Assembly (NCBI GenBank): GCA_023391315.1
Contig: JAEWBD010000210.1
Span: 1-17,167 of the forward strand
DNA length: 17,167 nucleotides
Origin: Bacteroidota bacterium
GTDB taxonomy: Bacteria; Bacteroidota; Bacteroidia; Chitinophagales; Chitinophagaceae
Direction of reading: 5' to 3'
The translations under genes and the position numbers were made by a program. Below the pieces are notes generated by a model, which was not told the DNA's origin, made no database searches, and saw nothing but the letters and a program-made list of their open reading frames with translations. Positions 8,090 to 14,918 of this stretch are shown here, piece after piece (the stretch's first letter is position 1; every line of letters begins with the position of its first letter).

Positions 8090-9144
8090 TAATTTTGGTA
8101 ATAACCCTGATACCATTCTACAAACTTTTTTATCCCTGTTTTTATATCTGTTGATGGCTTAAACTGAAAATCGCTTGCTAATTCATCTATATCGGCAAAA
8201 GTTGTCTCCACATCGCCCGGTTGCATAGGCATCATTTCCTTAATTGCTACTTTTCCTAGCGCTTCTTCCAATACATTAATAAATTGCATTAACCGTACTG
8301 GCTGGTTATTACCAATATTATACACTTTATAAGGGGCTGATGAAGCGGAAGCATTGCCGGCAACTGCATCCCAATATATATTTGCCTTTGGCGGATGCAA
8401 CAACACCCTTACAATTCCATCGACAATATCATCGACATAGGTAAAATCCCTTTGCATATTTCCATCATTGAAAACCTTAATAGGCTTATTTTTCATAATA
8501 GCATCTGCAAAAATAAAGTAAGCCATATCGGGCCTGCCCCAGGGGCCATAAACCGTAAAAAAACGCAACCCTGTTGTTGGCAGTTTGTATAAATGACTAT
8601 ATACATGCGCCATTAATTCATTGCTTTTTTTAGTAGCAGCATACAATGAAACCGGATGATCGGCACGGTCATGCGTGGAAAATGGTATTTTTTTATTTAA
8701 TCCGTAAACACTGGAACTGCTGGCATATACAAGATGTTCAATATTAAAATGACGGCAAGCCTCCAGGATATTGGCAAAACCAACAAGGTTAGATTGCATA
8801 TAGGTTTTAGGATTTTCTATACTATACCGCACACCAGCCTGTGCAGCTAAGTTTACTACTATAGAAAACCGTTCGCGTTCAAACAATCTTGTCAAGCCTT
8901 CATCATCTTTCAAGTCAAGCTTAACAAATATAAATTCATTTTTATATATGTTCGAAGCGATAGAATTTCCATATTCTATATCATTTACGTTTATTCCTAA
9001 ATTCTTTAAACGGGCATATTTAAGATTTACTTCATAGTAAGTGTTGATATTATCAAGGCCTATAACTTTATGTCCCCTGTCAATAAGTGCCTTTGAAAGA
9101 AATGAACCAATAAATCCTGCTGCGCCGGTTACTAAGATATTCAT
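8089..9144 (-). CDS. NAD-dependent UDP-uronate 4-epimerase (UDP-glucuronate 4-epimerase/CapI-like)
   Basis: Extended SDR epimerase of 351 residues. The NAD-binding motif is GAAGFIG (7-13). The catalytic Ser lies in ASSSSVYG (141-148), and the YxxxK pair is Tyr168/Lys172 in SLYAATKKS. The signature YGPWGRPDMAYF (199-210), then FNDGNMQRDFTYVDDIVDGIVRVL (from residue 225), is that of UDP-glucuronate 4-epimerases (CapI, plant GAE), as is GLDNINTYYEVNLKYARL near the N-terminus. Expected reaction: UDP-GlcA to UDP-GalA. The only dehydrogenase in the locus looks like a UDP-HexNAc type, so the substrate could instead be a UDP-HexNAc uronate. The gene lies 46 bp downstream of wzc, and its stop is shared with the wzx start. 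Confidence 0.88.
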   Translation of the reverse strand: MNILVTGAAGFIGSFLSKALIDRGHKVIGLDNINTYYEVNLKYARLKNLGINVNDIEYGNSIASNIYKNEFIFVKLDLKDDEGLTRLFERERFSIVVNLAAQAGVRYSIENPKTYMQSNLVGFANILEACRHFNIEHLVYASSSSVYGLNKKIPFSTHDRADHPVSLYAATKKSNELMAHVYSHLYKLPTTGLRFFTVYGPWGRPDMAYFIFADAIMKNKPIKVFNDGNMQRDFTYVDDIVDGIVRVLLHPPKANIYWDAVAGNASASSAPYKVYNIGNNQPVRLMQFINVLEEALGKVAIKEMMPMQPGDVETTFADIDELASDFQFKPSTDIKTGIKKFVEWYQGYYQN

Positions 9145-9190
9145 CTATGTTTGCTCTTTTTAAACTAATACAGTTTTTAAAATAATTACA

Positions 9191-11566
9191 TTACTTAAAA
9201 GACAGCCATTTCTTTTTTTTCTTCTGTTCGAAATAACCGTAACCATAGCCATAGCCGTAACCGTATCCATACCGGTAAGTACTGCCTTTTTTTACGTCGT
9301 TTACTATAGTATATAATTTTTTCATCCTACCGGTATCTGTCAGTTCATTTAGTATCTCTATCCCGCTTTTAAAACTATAGCCCTGTCTCATCACATATAA
9401 ATTTGCATCAGTATATTTCGAAAGTATCTGCGCATCGGTAACAGCGCCAATAGGAGCGGTATCTATTATTATTACGTCAAACGAAGCTCTTAGTACATCA
9501 AACATGGTTTCCATTTTATCACTCATCAGCAATTCAGCCGGGTTGGGTGGAACCAGCCCTGAGCTAAAAAGAAAAATATTGGGGGCCACCCTTAATTCTT
9601 TTATAAACTCATTAACCGGCCTATCGCCTATTATATAAGAAGTAAAGCCTGATTCATTGGAAAGACCTAACATTGCTGATAATTTAGGCTTACGCAAGTC
9701 CATCTCCATCAGTAAAACTTTTTTGCCGCTATAAGCATATGTAGCAGCAAGACCGGAACTTATGAATGATTTACCTTCTCCCGAAATGGTAGATGTAATA
9801 AGTATTATGGGACATGGTTTCTTTTTTATTACAAAATCTAAGTTGGTTCTAAACACCCTGAATTGTTCTGCCACAGCTGTGCGGCCGGCCTCTTTCATAT
9901 TTAATATGCCTTCACCATCATAATGCCCAACTTCTGCAAGTATTGGAACCTGTGTGTTGCCAGTAATATCTTCCCTGCTTACTATTTTATTGGAAAGCAA
10001 TTGTTTTAAAATTATAAAGCCTGTGGGCAAAATAAACGCAAAGAGTATAGCTGATGCACCAATAAGCATTTTATTTGGAGAATAGGGCAGGTATTCAGAC
10101 TTGGGTTCCTGTATTACACTAGCACTTGGAATATTGGAGGCCCTTGTTATAGCTGTTTCTTCTTTTTTCTGCAACAGATAAAGGTAAAGCGCCTGTTTTA
10201 CGTCCTTTTCCCTGGATAAATCTACATATTGGCGCTCCTGTGCAGGCACTTTTTTAATATATCCTGCCATTTGATCATTTTCCTGTGCAATTTTATTCCT
10301 GCTTATTTCAAGAGCCTTTTTTTGGCTTTGCAAGCTTCTCACCATGTCGGCACGTACGTTTTTTATTTGCGTACTTAGGTTGGATGCAATGGGATTATTT
10401 TCCTTAACGGTAAGGGATAGCCTTTCCTTTTGCAAGACCAGCATATTATACTGCTGCATTAATTGCAGAAAAGTGGGATCTGTCGTTAATAAGGCAGGCA
10501 CTGTTTTGCTTTTATTCTTTTCGTCCATTAAATAGTCAAGCATGGTAGAAACAACATTCAACTGGACATCCACCTCATTCAATTTTTGATAATAGGCAGA
10601 GGTATTTTCTATAAGCATTTGAGATTGGGCTTCAATATTTGCCAGGTTGTTTTTTTGCTTAAACTGCTCTATATCGGTTTCAATGCCTGTAAGATCCCCT
10701 GAAACAAGCCCTATACGGCTGTTGATAAATGTGATAGTACTGTCTGAAATTGCATTTTTCTCAGTTAGGTTCCGCTGCATGTATTGCTGAATGAGCGTCT
10801 TTATAACAGCTTCGCCTTTCCTAGGAATATTAGTATTATAATCTATCTGGATAACAGTAGTTTGGTCATCCGGGATAGATATTGCCATGTTTTGTTTAAT
10901 ATTGGCAACAACTGCATCAACTGAATTTACAGAAAGAATATAATTCGTTGTGGTAAAATCCTCGCCTGTGGTATTTAAGCAAAGTCTGCCGGCAGGGGTA
11001 TTAATGGTATCGCCAAAAGCTGCAGTTGCTTTAAAATTATAGTCTTCATTGCTAATAGTATACTTTATTTTTTTTTCGGCAGCTGGTATCGTAACCTCAA
11101 ATTGGATTAAGCTGATAGAATCAAAAACCGAAAAAAATGTGGCGTTAAAAGGTGTCCTGTCATACAATTCAACGTCTCTTATATCTCCTTTATTTAAATA
11201 AGAAACGTTTAGCTGAAGTTCGTTTATCGTTTTAACGAGCAAATCCTGCGTTTTTAAAATAGCCATCTCGTTATATACATTGCTTTGCATGCTAAACAGA
11301 CCTCCAAAATCCTGCATAATAGCGCTTGTAGCAAAAGATGCAGAGGATGATGAGCCTCCTTTACTGTCATTGTCTTCCACCAAAACCTGTGAATGCACTT
11401 TATACATTGGAGTAGAGTACCTTATATACAAAAAGGCTAAGATTAAAAGAGCTATTAAACTTAAAAGGTAAAGTTTCCACTGAACAAGGAATCTGCCAAT
11501 AATCTTTTTTATATCAAATTCCTCTTCAGGCTTCTGAGAAATCATACCTGTTTGCGTATTATCCAT
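9191..11566 (-). CDS. wzc: Wzc-type polysaccharide co-polymerase / bacterial tyrosine autokinase
   Basis: Large inner-membrane protein combining chain-length control with a BY-kinase domain. From the N-terminus (numbering from the upstream TTG at 11572) there is a Wzz domain with membrane segment 33-50 and a long periplasmic coiled region. GNVR-like KVPAQERQYVDLSREKDV (441-458) and a second membrane segment (about 500-523) follow. The cytoplasmic kinase has the oligomerisation motif ExxRxxR (Glu569, Arg572, Arg575), Walker A STISGEGKS (594-602), Walker A' VLLMEMDLRKP (619-629) and Walker B VIIIDTAP (700-707). The tail has eight tyrosines (766-780) in a Gly-Tyr repeat, followed by a Lys cluster. 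TTG-TTT-ATG opens the frame; the ATG at 11566 (791 residues) is preferred. No Wzb-type phosphatase is nearby. Confidence 0.93.
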   Translation of the reverse strand: MDNTQTGMISQKPEEEFDIKKIIGRFLVQWKLYLLSLIALLILAFLYIRYSTPMYKVHSQVLVEDNDSKGGSSSSASFATSAIMQDFGGLFSMQSNVYNEMAILKTQDLLVKTINELQLNVSYLNKGDIRDVELYDRTPFNATFFSVFDSISLIQFEVTIPAAEKKIKYTISNEDYNFKATAAFGDTINTPAGRLCLNTTGEDFTTTNYILSVNSVDAVVANIKQNMAISIPDDQTTVIQIDYNTNIPRKGEAVIKTLIQQYMQRNLTEKNAISDSTITFINSRIGLVSGDLTGIETDIEQFKQKNNLANIEAQSQMLIENTSAYYQKLNEVDVQLNVVSTMLDYLMDEKNKSKTVPALLTTDPTFLQLMQQYNMLVLQKERLSLTVKENNPIASNLSTQIKNVRADMVRSLQSQKKALEISRNKIAQENDQMAGYIKKVPAQERQYVDLSREKDVKQALYLYLLQKKEETAITRASNIPSASVIQEPKSEYLPYSPNKMLIGASAILFAFILPTGFIILKQLLSNKIVSREDITGNTQVPILAEVGHYDGEGILNMKEAGRTAVAEQFRVFRTNLDFVIKKKPCPIILITSTISGEGKSFISSGLAATYAYSGKKVLLMEMDLRKPKLSAMLGLSNESGFTSYIIGDRPVNEFIKELRVAPNIFLFSSGLVPPNPAELLMSDKMETMFDVLRASFDVIIIDTAPIGAVTDAQILSKYTDANLYVMRQGYSFKSGIEILNELTDTGRMKKLYTIVNDVKKGSTYRYGYGYGYGYGYGYFEQKKKKKWLSFK

Positions 11567-11587
11567 AAACAATTTTAAATTCTTTAA

Positions 11588-12403
11588 TTAACGCGTTCTC
11601 AATGCAACAATTACAAGAGTGAGCACAGCCGCAGCTATGGTTATATAACGGTTTCGATAGGCATCCGTGGAAGCAATCTTATATTTATTGGGCTGCACAT
11701 ATACTATATCGTTAGATTGTAGATAAAAATACGGGGAGCTTACAATGTCTTTATTATTTAGATTAAGACGGATAAGTTTTTTATCATTTAGGGTATCGCG
11801 CATTAATAACACATTTTCCCGCCGCCCGTATATAGTCATATCGCCTGCAAGTCCCAAAGCATCAAAAATATTCACCCTTTCATTCGGTACAATATAAGTA
11901 GAAGGCCTTAACACCTCACCTATTACAGTTACTTTGAAATTCGCGTACCTTACATTTACAATAGCATTATTAAAATATTTATCCACTTCTTTTGTAACCA
12001 AATCCTTGGTTTCTGCAGTGGTTAATCCTGCCACATGTAGCTTACCCACAAAAGGAAGTTCTATATATCCATCCTTATCCACCAAATATCCATTTACGTT
12101 TTGAGTGCTATTATTCGGGGCATTGCCGGAGACAGGTAAAGTTGTGGAGGTATTATTTATACTATTCGTATTATTAAGCAGGGACGTAACGTCATTATCT
12201 ATTGTTTCGATGGTTACCGATAAAATATCATCCGGCTGTATCACCGGTGATTTAAAGGGTACCGTTTTAACCACAACCGGCTTTGCAGTATCTGCATAAT
12301 CCTGGAAATAAGAAACGTTTTTATAGGAAGTGCAGGAGTTTAATAGTAATAATAATGCGGTAAAAAGCAAGAAAGATAAAAAAGACAACCTGGTATGCTT
12401 CAT
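11588..12403 (-). CDS. wza: Wza-type polysaccharide export outer-membrane lipoprotein
   Basis: Outer-membrane component of the export channel, 271 residues. The signal sequence ends in a lipobox, LNSC, with Cys24 as lipidation site. A Poly_export domain follows: IQPDDILSVTIETIDND (55-71), then, after an Asn/Thr-rich linker (76-104), DKDGYIELPFVGKLHVAGLTTAE (109-131). One SLBB domain covers VTVIGEVLRPSTYIVPNERVNIFDALGLAGD (158-188). The C-terminus has a hydrophobic helix (253-267) ending in basic residues, which can serve as the outer-membrane-spanning segment. It is shorter than E. coli Wza (single SLBB), as is common in Bacteroidota. It lies 15-21 bp upstream of wzc, so the two are surely co-transcribed. 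Confidence 0.93.
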   Translation of the reverse strand: MKHTRLSFLSFLLFTALLLLLNSCTSYKNVSYFQDYADTAKPVVVKTVPFKSPVIQPDDILSVTIETIDNDVTSLLNNTNSINNTSTTLPVSGNAPNNSTQNVNGYLVDKDGYIELPFVGKLHVAGLTTAETKDLVTKEVDKYFNNAIVNVRYANFKVTVIGEVLRPSTYIVPNERVNIFDALGLAGDMTIYGRRENVLLMRDTLNDKKLIRLNLNNKDIVSSPYFYLQSNDIVYVQPNKYKIASTDAYRNRYITIAAAVLTLVIVALRTR

Positions 12404-12432
12404 GTTAGTATGAATTAATTGCTTTTAAATGG

Positions 12433-12462
12433 GCCGGTATAGCTATATAATGATATGCCGGC
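12433..12462 (-). promoter_or_regulatory. Inverted repeat in the wza leader
   Basis: The 231-bp gap between the dehydrogenase and wza contains GCCGG(C/T)ATA arms separated by 12 bases, with one mismatch when read on the minus strand. The inner part also contains the palindrome TATAGCTATA (12438-12447). The structure ends about 30 bases before the wza ATG and has no U-tract. It could be a leader hairpin or a protein-binding site; this is a structural observation only. The rest of the gap shows no gene. A weak TAGTATTTG that resembles a Bacteroidota -7 element lies just after the dehydrogenase stop (about 12597-12605). Confidence 0.3.
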
Positions 12463-12634
12463 ACAACGTAATACAAAAACGGCCTTACAATATTACAGTT
12501 GGATATAGTTTCAGTTAGCTGATTCCGGGAACCTTTATAATTCACAATGAATATATTTTAGATAAATCAAAATAAGGACAGATTGGCTTAAAAATCAAAT
12601 ACTATCTGATATAATAAAAATTTACAATATCAAG

Positions 12635-13918
12635 TTACAGCCTTGCATCAGCAAGTTCTTTGCCAATACATGCTTTTATATCAAAAATAACTGCATTATT
12701 CTTTTTGTATGGCATAAAATCCATTTCCAGAAATGCCGCATGCGCAACCGCAATGATAACAGCCGCATAATCCTTGGTTATTTCCTGCCGGGTTATTACA
12801 TCAATGCCTAATTCCTTCTTCACCTCTTCCTTATTCACCAGCGGGTCATATACATCGGTTTCCACGCCAAATTGCTGCAGTTCGCTGTATATATCAATCA
12901 CCTTACTGTTTCTTATATCGGGGCAATTTTCCTTAAAAGTTATTCCAAGCAATAAAGCTTTTGAGCCTTTTATGGTATGCCCTTTTTTTATCATCAGCTT
13001 TACCACCTTGCCCGCTATAAAAGCGCCCATCATATCATTCACCCTGCGGCCGGACAATATTACCTGGGGATGGTAACCCAGCGAAGTTGCTTTATGCGCC
13101 AGGTAATAAGGATCAACGCTTATACAATGCCCACCCACCAAACCAGGCCTGAATTTTAAGAAATTCCATTTGGTGCCGGCGGCGGCCAGCACATCGTTGG
13201 TATCAATACCTATACGGTCAAATATGAGCGCCAGTTCATTTACAAAAGAAATATTTACATCCCGCTGGGCATTTTCAATAGCCTTGGAAGCTTCAGCCAC
13301 TTTTATATTGGGCGCTTTATGCGTGCCGGCGGTTATGATGGTTCTATACAAACTGTCTATTCTTTCAGCAGCTTCCGGTGTTGAACCCGATGTTACTTTT
13401 TTTATACTCACCAGTGTATGCACCTTGTCGCCGGGATTAATGCGCTCGGGCGAATAACCCACATAAAAATCTTTATTGAATACAAGGCCGGATGCTTTTT
13501 CTAATACAGGCACACATTCATCTTCTGTGCATCCCGGGTAAACCGTTGATTCATAAATAACCGTATCACCCTGTTTTAAAACCCGCGCTGCCATTTCAGA
13601 GGCCTCCAACAAATAGCTGAGATCGGGCGCATTATACCGGTCAACCGGTGTTGGAACGGTTATAATATAAACGTTGGCTGCTTTTAGATCTTCCAGAGTG
13701 TTTGTAAAAAAAATGCCTTTGGTATGGTTGTTATCCTGTTTTAATGCTGCCTGTAAAATGCCGGGGTCTGCTTCCTGCGTGCGGTCTTTTCCTCCTCTTA
13801 ATTCGGCAATTCTCTGGTTATTTATATCGAATCCGGTAACGGCAAAATGTTTGGCAAATTCCAGGGCAAGCGGCAAGCCTACATAACCTAAACCAATTAC
13901 AGCTATCCTGGTATTCAT
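12635..13918 (-). CDS. UDP-N-acetylhexosamine 6-dehydrogenase (WbpA/WbpO/TviB-like nucleotide sugar dehydrogenase)
   Basis: NAD-dependent four-electron oxidation of a UDP-HexNAc to the corresponding uronate, supplying an acidic sugar for the polymer. The 427-residue protein has the N-terminal Rossmann motif GLGYVGLP (9-16) and ITVPTP (86-91). The central ESTVYPGCTEDECVP (123-137) and EASKAIENAQRDVN (209-222) contain the family Lys212 and Asn216. The catalytic Cys265 is in GGHCISVDPYYLA, and the C-terminal domain contains GITFKENCPDIRNSK. The ESTVYPGCTEDECVP segment and the length fit the UDP-GlcNAc/GalNAc branch better than UDP-glucose dehydrogenases. It is the first gene of the locus and separated by 231 bp from wza, so it may have its own or the main promoter upstream. 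Confidence 0.9.
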   Translation of the reverse strand: MNTRIAVIGLGYVGLPLALEFAKHFAVTGFDINNQRIAELRGGKDRTQEADPGILQAALKQDNNHTKGIFFTNTLEDLKAANVYIITVPTPVDRYNAPDLSYLLEASEMAARVLKQGDTVIYESTVYPGCTEDECVPVLEKASGLVFNKDFYVGYSPERINPGDKVHTLVSIKKVTSGSTPEAAERIDSLYRTIITAGTHKAPNIKVAEASKAIENAQRDVNISFVNELALIFDRIGIDTNDVLAAAGTKWNFLKFRPGLVGGHCISVDPYYLAHKATSLGYHPQVILSGRRVNDMMGAFIAGKVVKLMIKKGHTIKGSKALLLGITFKENCPDIRNSKVIDIYSELQQFGVETDVYDPLVNKEEVKKELGIDVITRQEITKDYAAVIIAVAHAAFLEMDFMPYKKNNAVIFDIKACIGKELADARL

Positions 13919-14010
13919 TCTATAAAATAACGCTATGGTGCTTATCTAAAAAAATATTAAATACTTCCCCGTTTATTTACGGCTTCGCCGCCCTCACTCC
14001 CATGGTATGA

Positions 14011-14232
14011 GATATACAAGGCAAAGGGCATAGTTATAGCAGGGCCATAAGGTTGTCAGTGAAGCATGACTACACACTTCCCTGGCGGCGTACGGATACA
14101 GTAAAAGGCAGGCTTAATTCGTTCGAGGCGATAAACAACAAGGTGATGAACATTGTTGATTCTTCCGGTTTCACAGATTACTTAACAGGCCGCAAAAAAA
14201 AGGATAAAAAAGGATATTTCAAAATTGGATAA
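14011..14232 (+). pseudogene. Possible C-terminal remnant of an unidentified gene
   Basis: Between an in-frame TGA (14008-14010) and TAA (14230-14232) there are 73 sense codons on the plus strand. The translation looks protein-like (for example LPWRRTDTVKGRLNSFEAIN, then a Lys-rich stretch and YFKIG at the end). There is no ATG near the beginning, only an internal ATG and possible GTG/TTG codons. I do not recognise the family. It may be the tail of a decayed or truncated gene, or simply a chance open frame. Confidence 0.25.
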
Positions 14233-14283
14233 AATGAACTTATTGTTTTCCCTTATTATATTTCTTTAACCTACAGGTGAAAA

Positions 14284-14353
14284 GAGGCTCCAAGCGGCAA
14301 GCCTAAAGTTGCAGGCTGCGAACTGCGGGCTTTAAGCTGCAAGCTGTTGGCCG
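14284..14353. repeat. Degenerate 7-bp tandem repeat (about ten units, consensus near CAAGCTG)
   Basis: The stretch parses in strict 7-base register into units such as CAAGCGG (14291), CAAGCCT (14298), CAGGCTG (14312), TAAGCTG (14333) and CAAGCTG (14340). Flanking units (GAGGCTC at 14284, TTGGCCG at 14347) are still related. Positions 4-6 of the unit (GCT) are best kept. It is non-coding and lies downstream of the hxlR gene. Function unknown; such degenerate heptamers may be mutational remnants of a dispersed short repeat. Confidence 0.6.
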
Positions 14354-14400
14354 TATAAGGAGAGATTAAATAAAAGATTTAACAAGGAAGCGATTTTGAA

Positions 14401-14416
14401 AAGGAATTATATCCTT
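14401..14416 (-). terminator. Weak hairpin downstream of hxlR
   Basis: On the minus strand AAGGA-TATAAT-TCCTT forms a 5-bp stem with a 6-base loop, followed by TTC rather than a long T-run. It lies about 53 bp after the hxlR stop and could end that transcript, but stem and U-tract are both poor. A second T-run (CCTTTTTC) just after the stop has no stem. Confidence 0.2.
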
Positions 14417-14468
14417 CGGTAATCCAATCTTTAAAGTAGCCAATAATATAGAAAAAGGCAGGTAATTT

Positions 14469-14813
14469 TTATTCTGTCTCCAGGGGCATTGTAGCGATCT
14501 CATATTTTAGATTCCATTCTTTTATACTTTCTAAAATTGGTAAAAAGGCCAGGCCTTTTTCAGACAAACTGTATTCTACCCTTGGCGGTATTTCCTTATA
14601 AGCCAATCTCCGCAATAGCCCATCTTCTTCCAGCTCTTTTAACTGTTCGGTCAGTACTTTCCTTGAAATGTTGGGCACAATGGCGTCTAACTGGCCAAAA
14701 CGGATGGAACGGGTGCCAATTACATTAATTATTATAGGCTTCCATTTATTACCAATAGTGCCAATAGCTCTGGTAAACGGGCAATTCGAATTGCAAAATC
14801 TGTCGTCTCTCAT
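14469..14813 (-). CDS. HxlR-family winged-helix transcriptional regulator
   Basis: Small DNA-binding regulator, 114 residues from the preferred ATG at 14813. The frame is also open to a TTG at 14837, giving 122 residues, but ATG followed by MRDDRFC matches the family start. Hallmarks: Cys7-x3-Cys11-Pro, IGTIGNKWKPIIINVIG, RFGQLDAIVPNISRKVLTEQLKELEEDGLL (recognition helix region) and the wing IPPRVEYSLSEKGLAFLPIL, ending IKEWN. Known: in characterised members such as YodB and HypR a Cys near the N-terminus senses quinones, diamide or hypochlorite; the Cys here sits in the same place, so redox sensing is a reasonable inference. It is divergent from an SDR gene it probably controls, and it likely represses itself. 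Confidence 0.92.
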   Translation of the reverse strand: MRDDRFCNSNCPFTRAIGTIGNKWKPIIINVIGTRSIRFGQLDAIVPNISRKVLTEQLKELEEDGLLRRLAYKEIPPRVEYSLSEKGLAFLPILESIKEWNLKYEIATMPLETE

Positions 14814-14827
14814 GTTTTTAAGATTTG

Positions 14828-14888
14828 TAGTTACCAAATAGTAACCAGAATAAACTATAATAGTTACAAATATATACTATTGATAGTA
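14828..14888. promoter_or_regulatory. Divergent operator region: three inverted repeats around a TAGT(T/A)AC theme
   Basis: Three inverted repeats lie between the divergent hxlR and SDR genes: GTTAC-N6-GTAAC (14830-14845), AACTAT-A-ATAGTT (14853-14865) and TACTAT-TG-ATAGTA (14875-14888). TAGT(T/A)AC elements start at 14828, 14839 and 14861, that is 11 and 22 bp apart, on the same DNA face. Read on the minus strand, the first is TTACTATTTGGTAACTA, which resembles the YodB-box of B. subtilis as I remember it. HxlR proteins bind as dimers to such repeats, so these are the likely binding sites. Confidence 0.55.
14867..14874 (-). promoter_or_regulatory. Candidate -7 element of the hxlR promoter
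   Basis: On the minus strand TATATTTG matches the Bacteroidota -7 consensus TAnnTTTG exactly. A near-match TTTC lies 21 bp upstream in place of the -33 TTTG. It would give a leader of roughly 45-50 bases before the ATG at 14813. Two of the inverted repeats flank it on both sides, as expected for autorepression. Not experimentally supported. Confidence 0.35.
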
Positions 14889-14894
14889 CCTTCG
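14887..14894 (+). promoter_or_regulatory. Candidate -7 element of the SDR promoter
   Basis: TACCTTCG on the plus strand differs in one base from TAnnTTTG. It overlaps the end of the palindrome TACTAT-TG-ATAGTA, so a bound repressor would block it. A transcript starting about 7 bp downstream would have a leader of roughly 20 bases to the ATG at 14919. No good -33 TTTG is seen. Confidence 0.25.
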
Positions 14895-14918
14895 TGAAAC
14901 AAATTTAAAATAAAGAAA

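Larger units (their letters stand above)
13919..14468. other. 550-bp intergenic stretch between the polysaccharide locus and the hxlR module
   Basis: No intact gene is supported here. It holds a 73-codon open stretch without a proper start (14011-14232), a degenerate heptamer repeat (14284-14353), a small GC hairpin CGGC-TTC-GCCG near 13979-13989, and a weak hairpin (14401-14416). The upstream control region of the dehydrogenase should be in the part near 13919, but no clear TTTG / TAnnTTTG pair is visible on the minus strand. The sequence looks like a patchwork of remnants separating two unrelated gene groups. Confidence 0.6.

Noticed and set aside
9235..9275. Repeated hexamers as a CRISPR or intergenic repeat
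   Set aside because: They encode the Gly-Tyr tail in frame with varying codons; there are no spacers.
12774..13886. Several plus-strand open frames of 60-100 codons opposite the dehydrogenase
   Set aside because: Shadows of a well-supported enzyme on the minus strand; no start context or recognisable domain.
13979..13989. CGGC-TTC-GCCG as terminator for a neighbouring gene
   Set aside because: Stem of only four pairs, no U-tract, and it lies upstream of the dehydrogenase rather than after a gene end.
14333..14353. Heptamer region as a rho-independent terminator
   Set aside because: AAGCTGCAAGCTG-type sequence can fold locally, but no T-run follows on either strand and the 7-base register explains it better.
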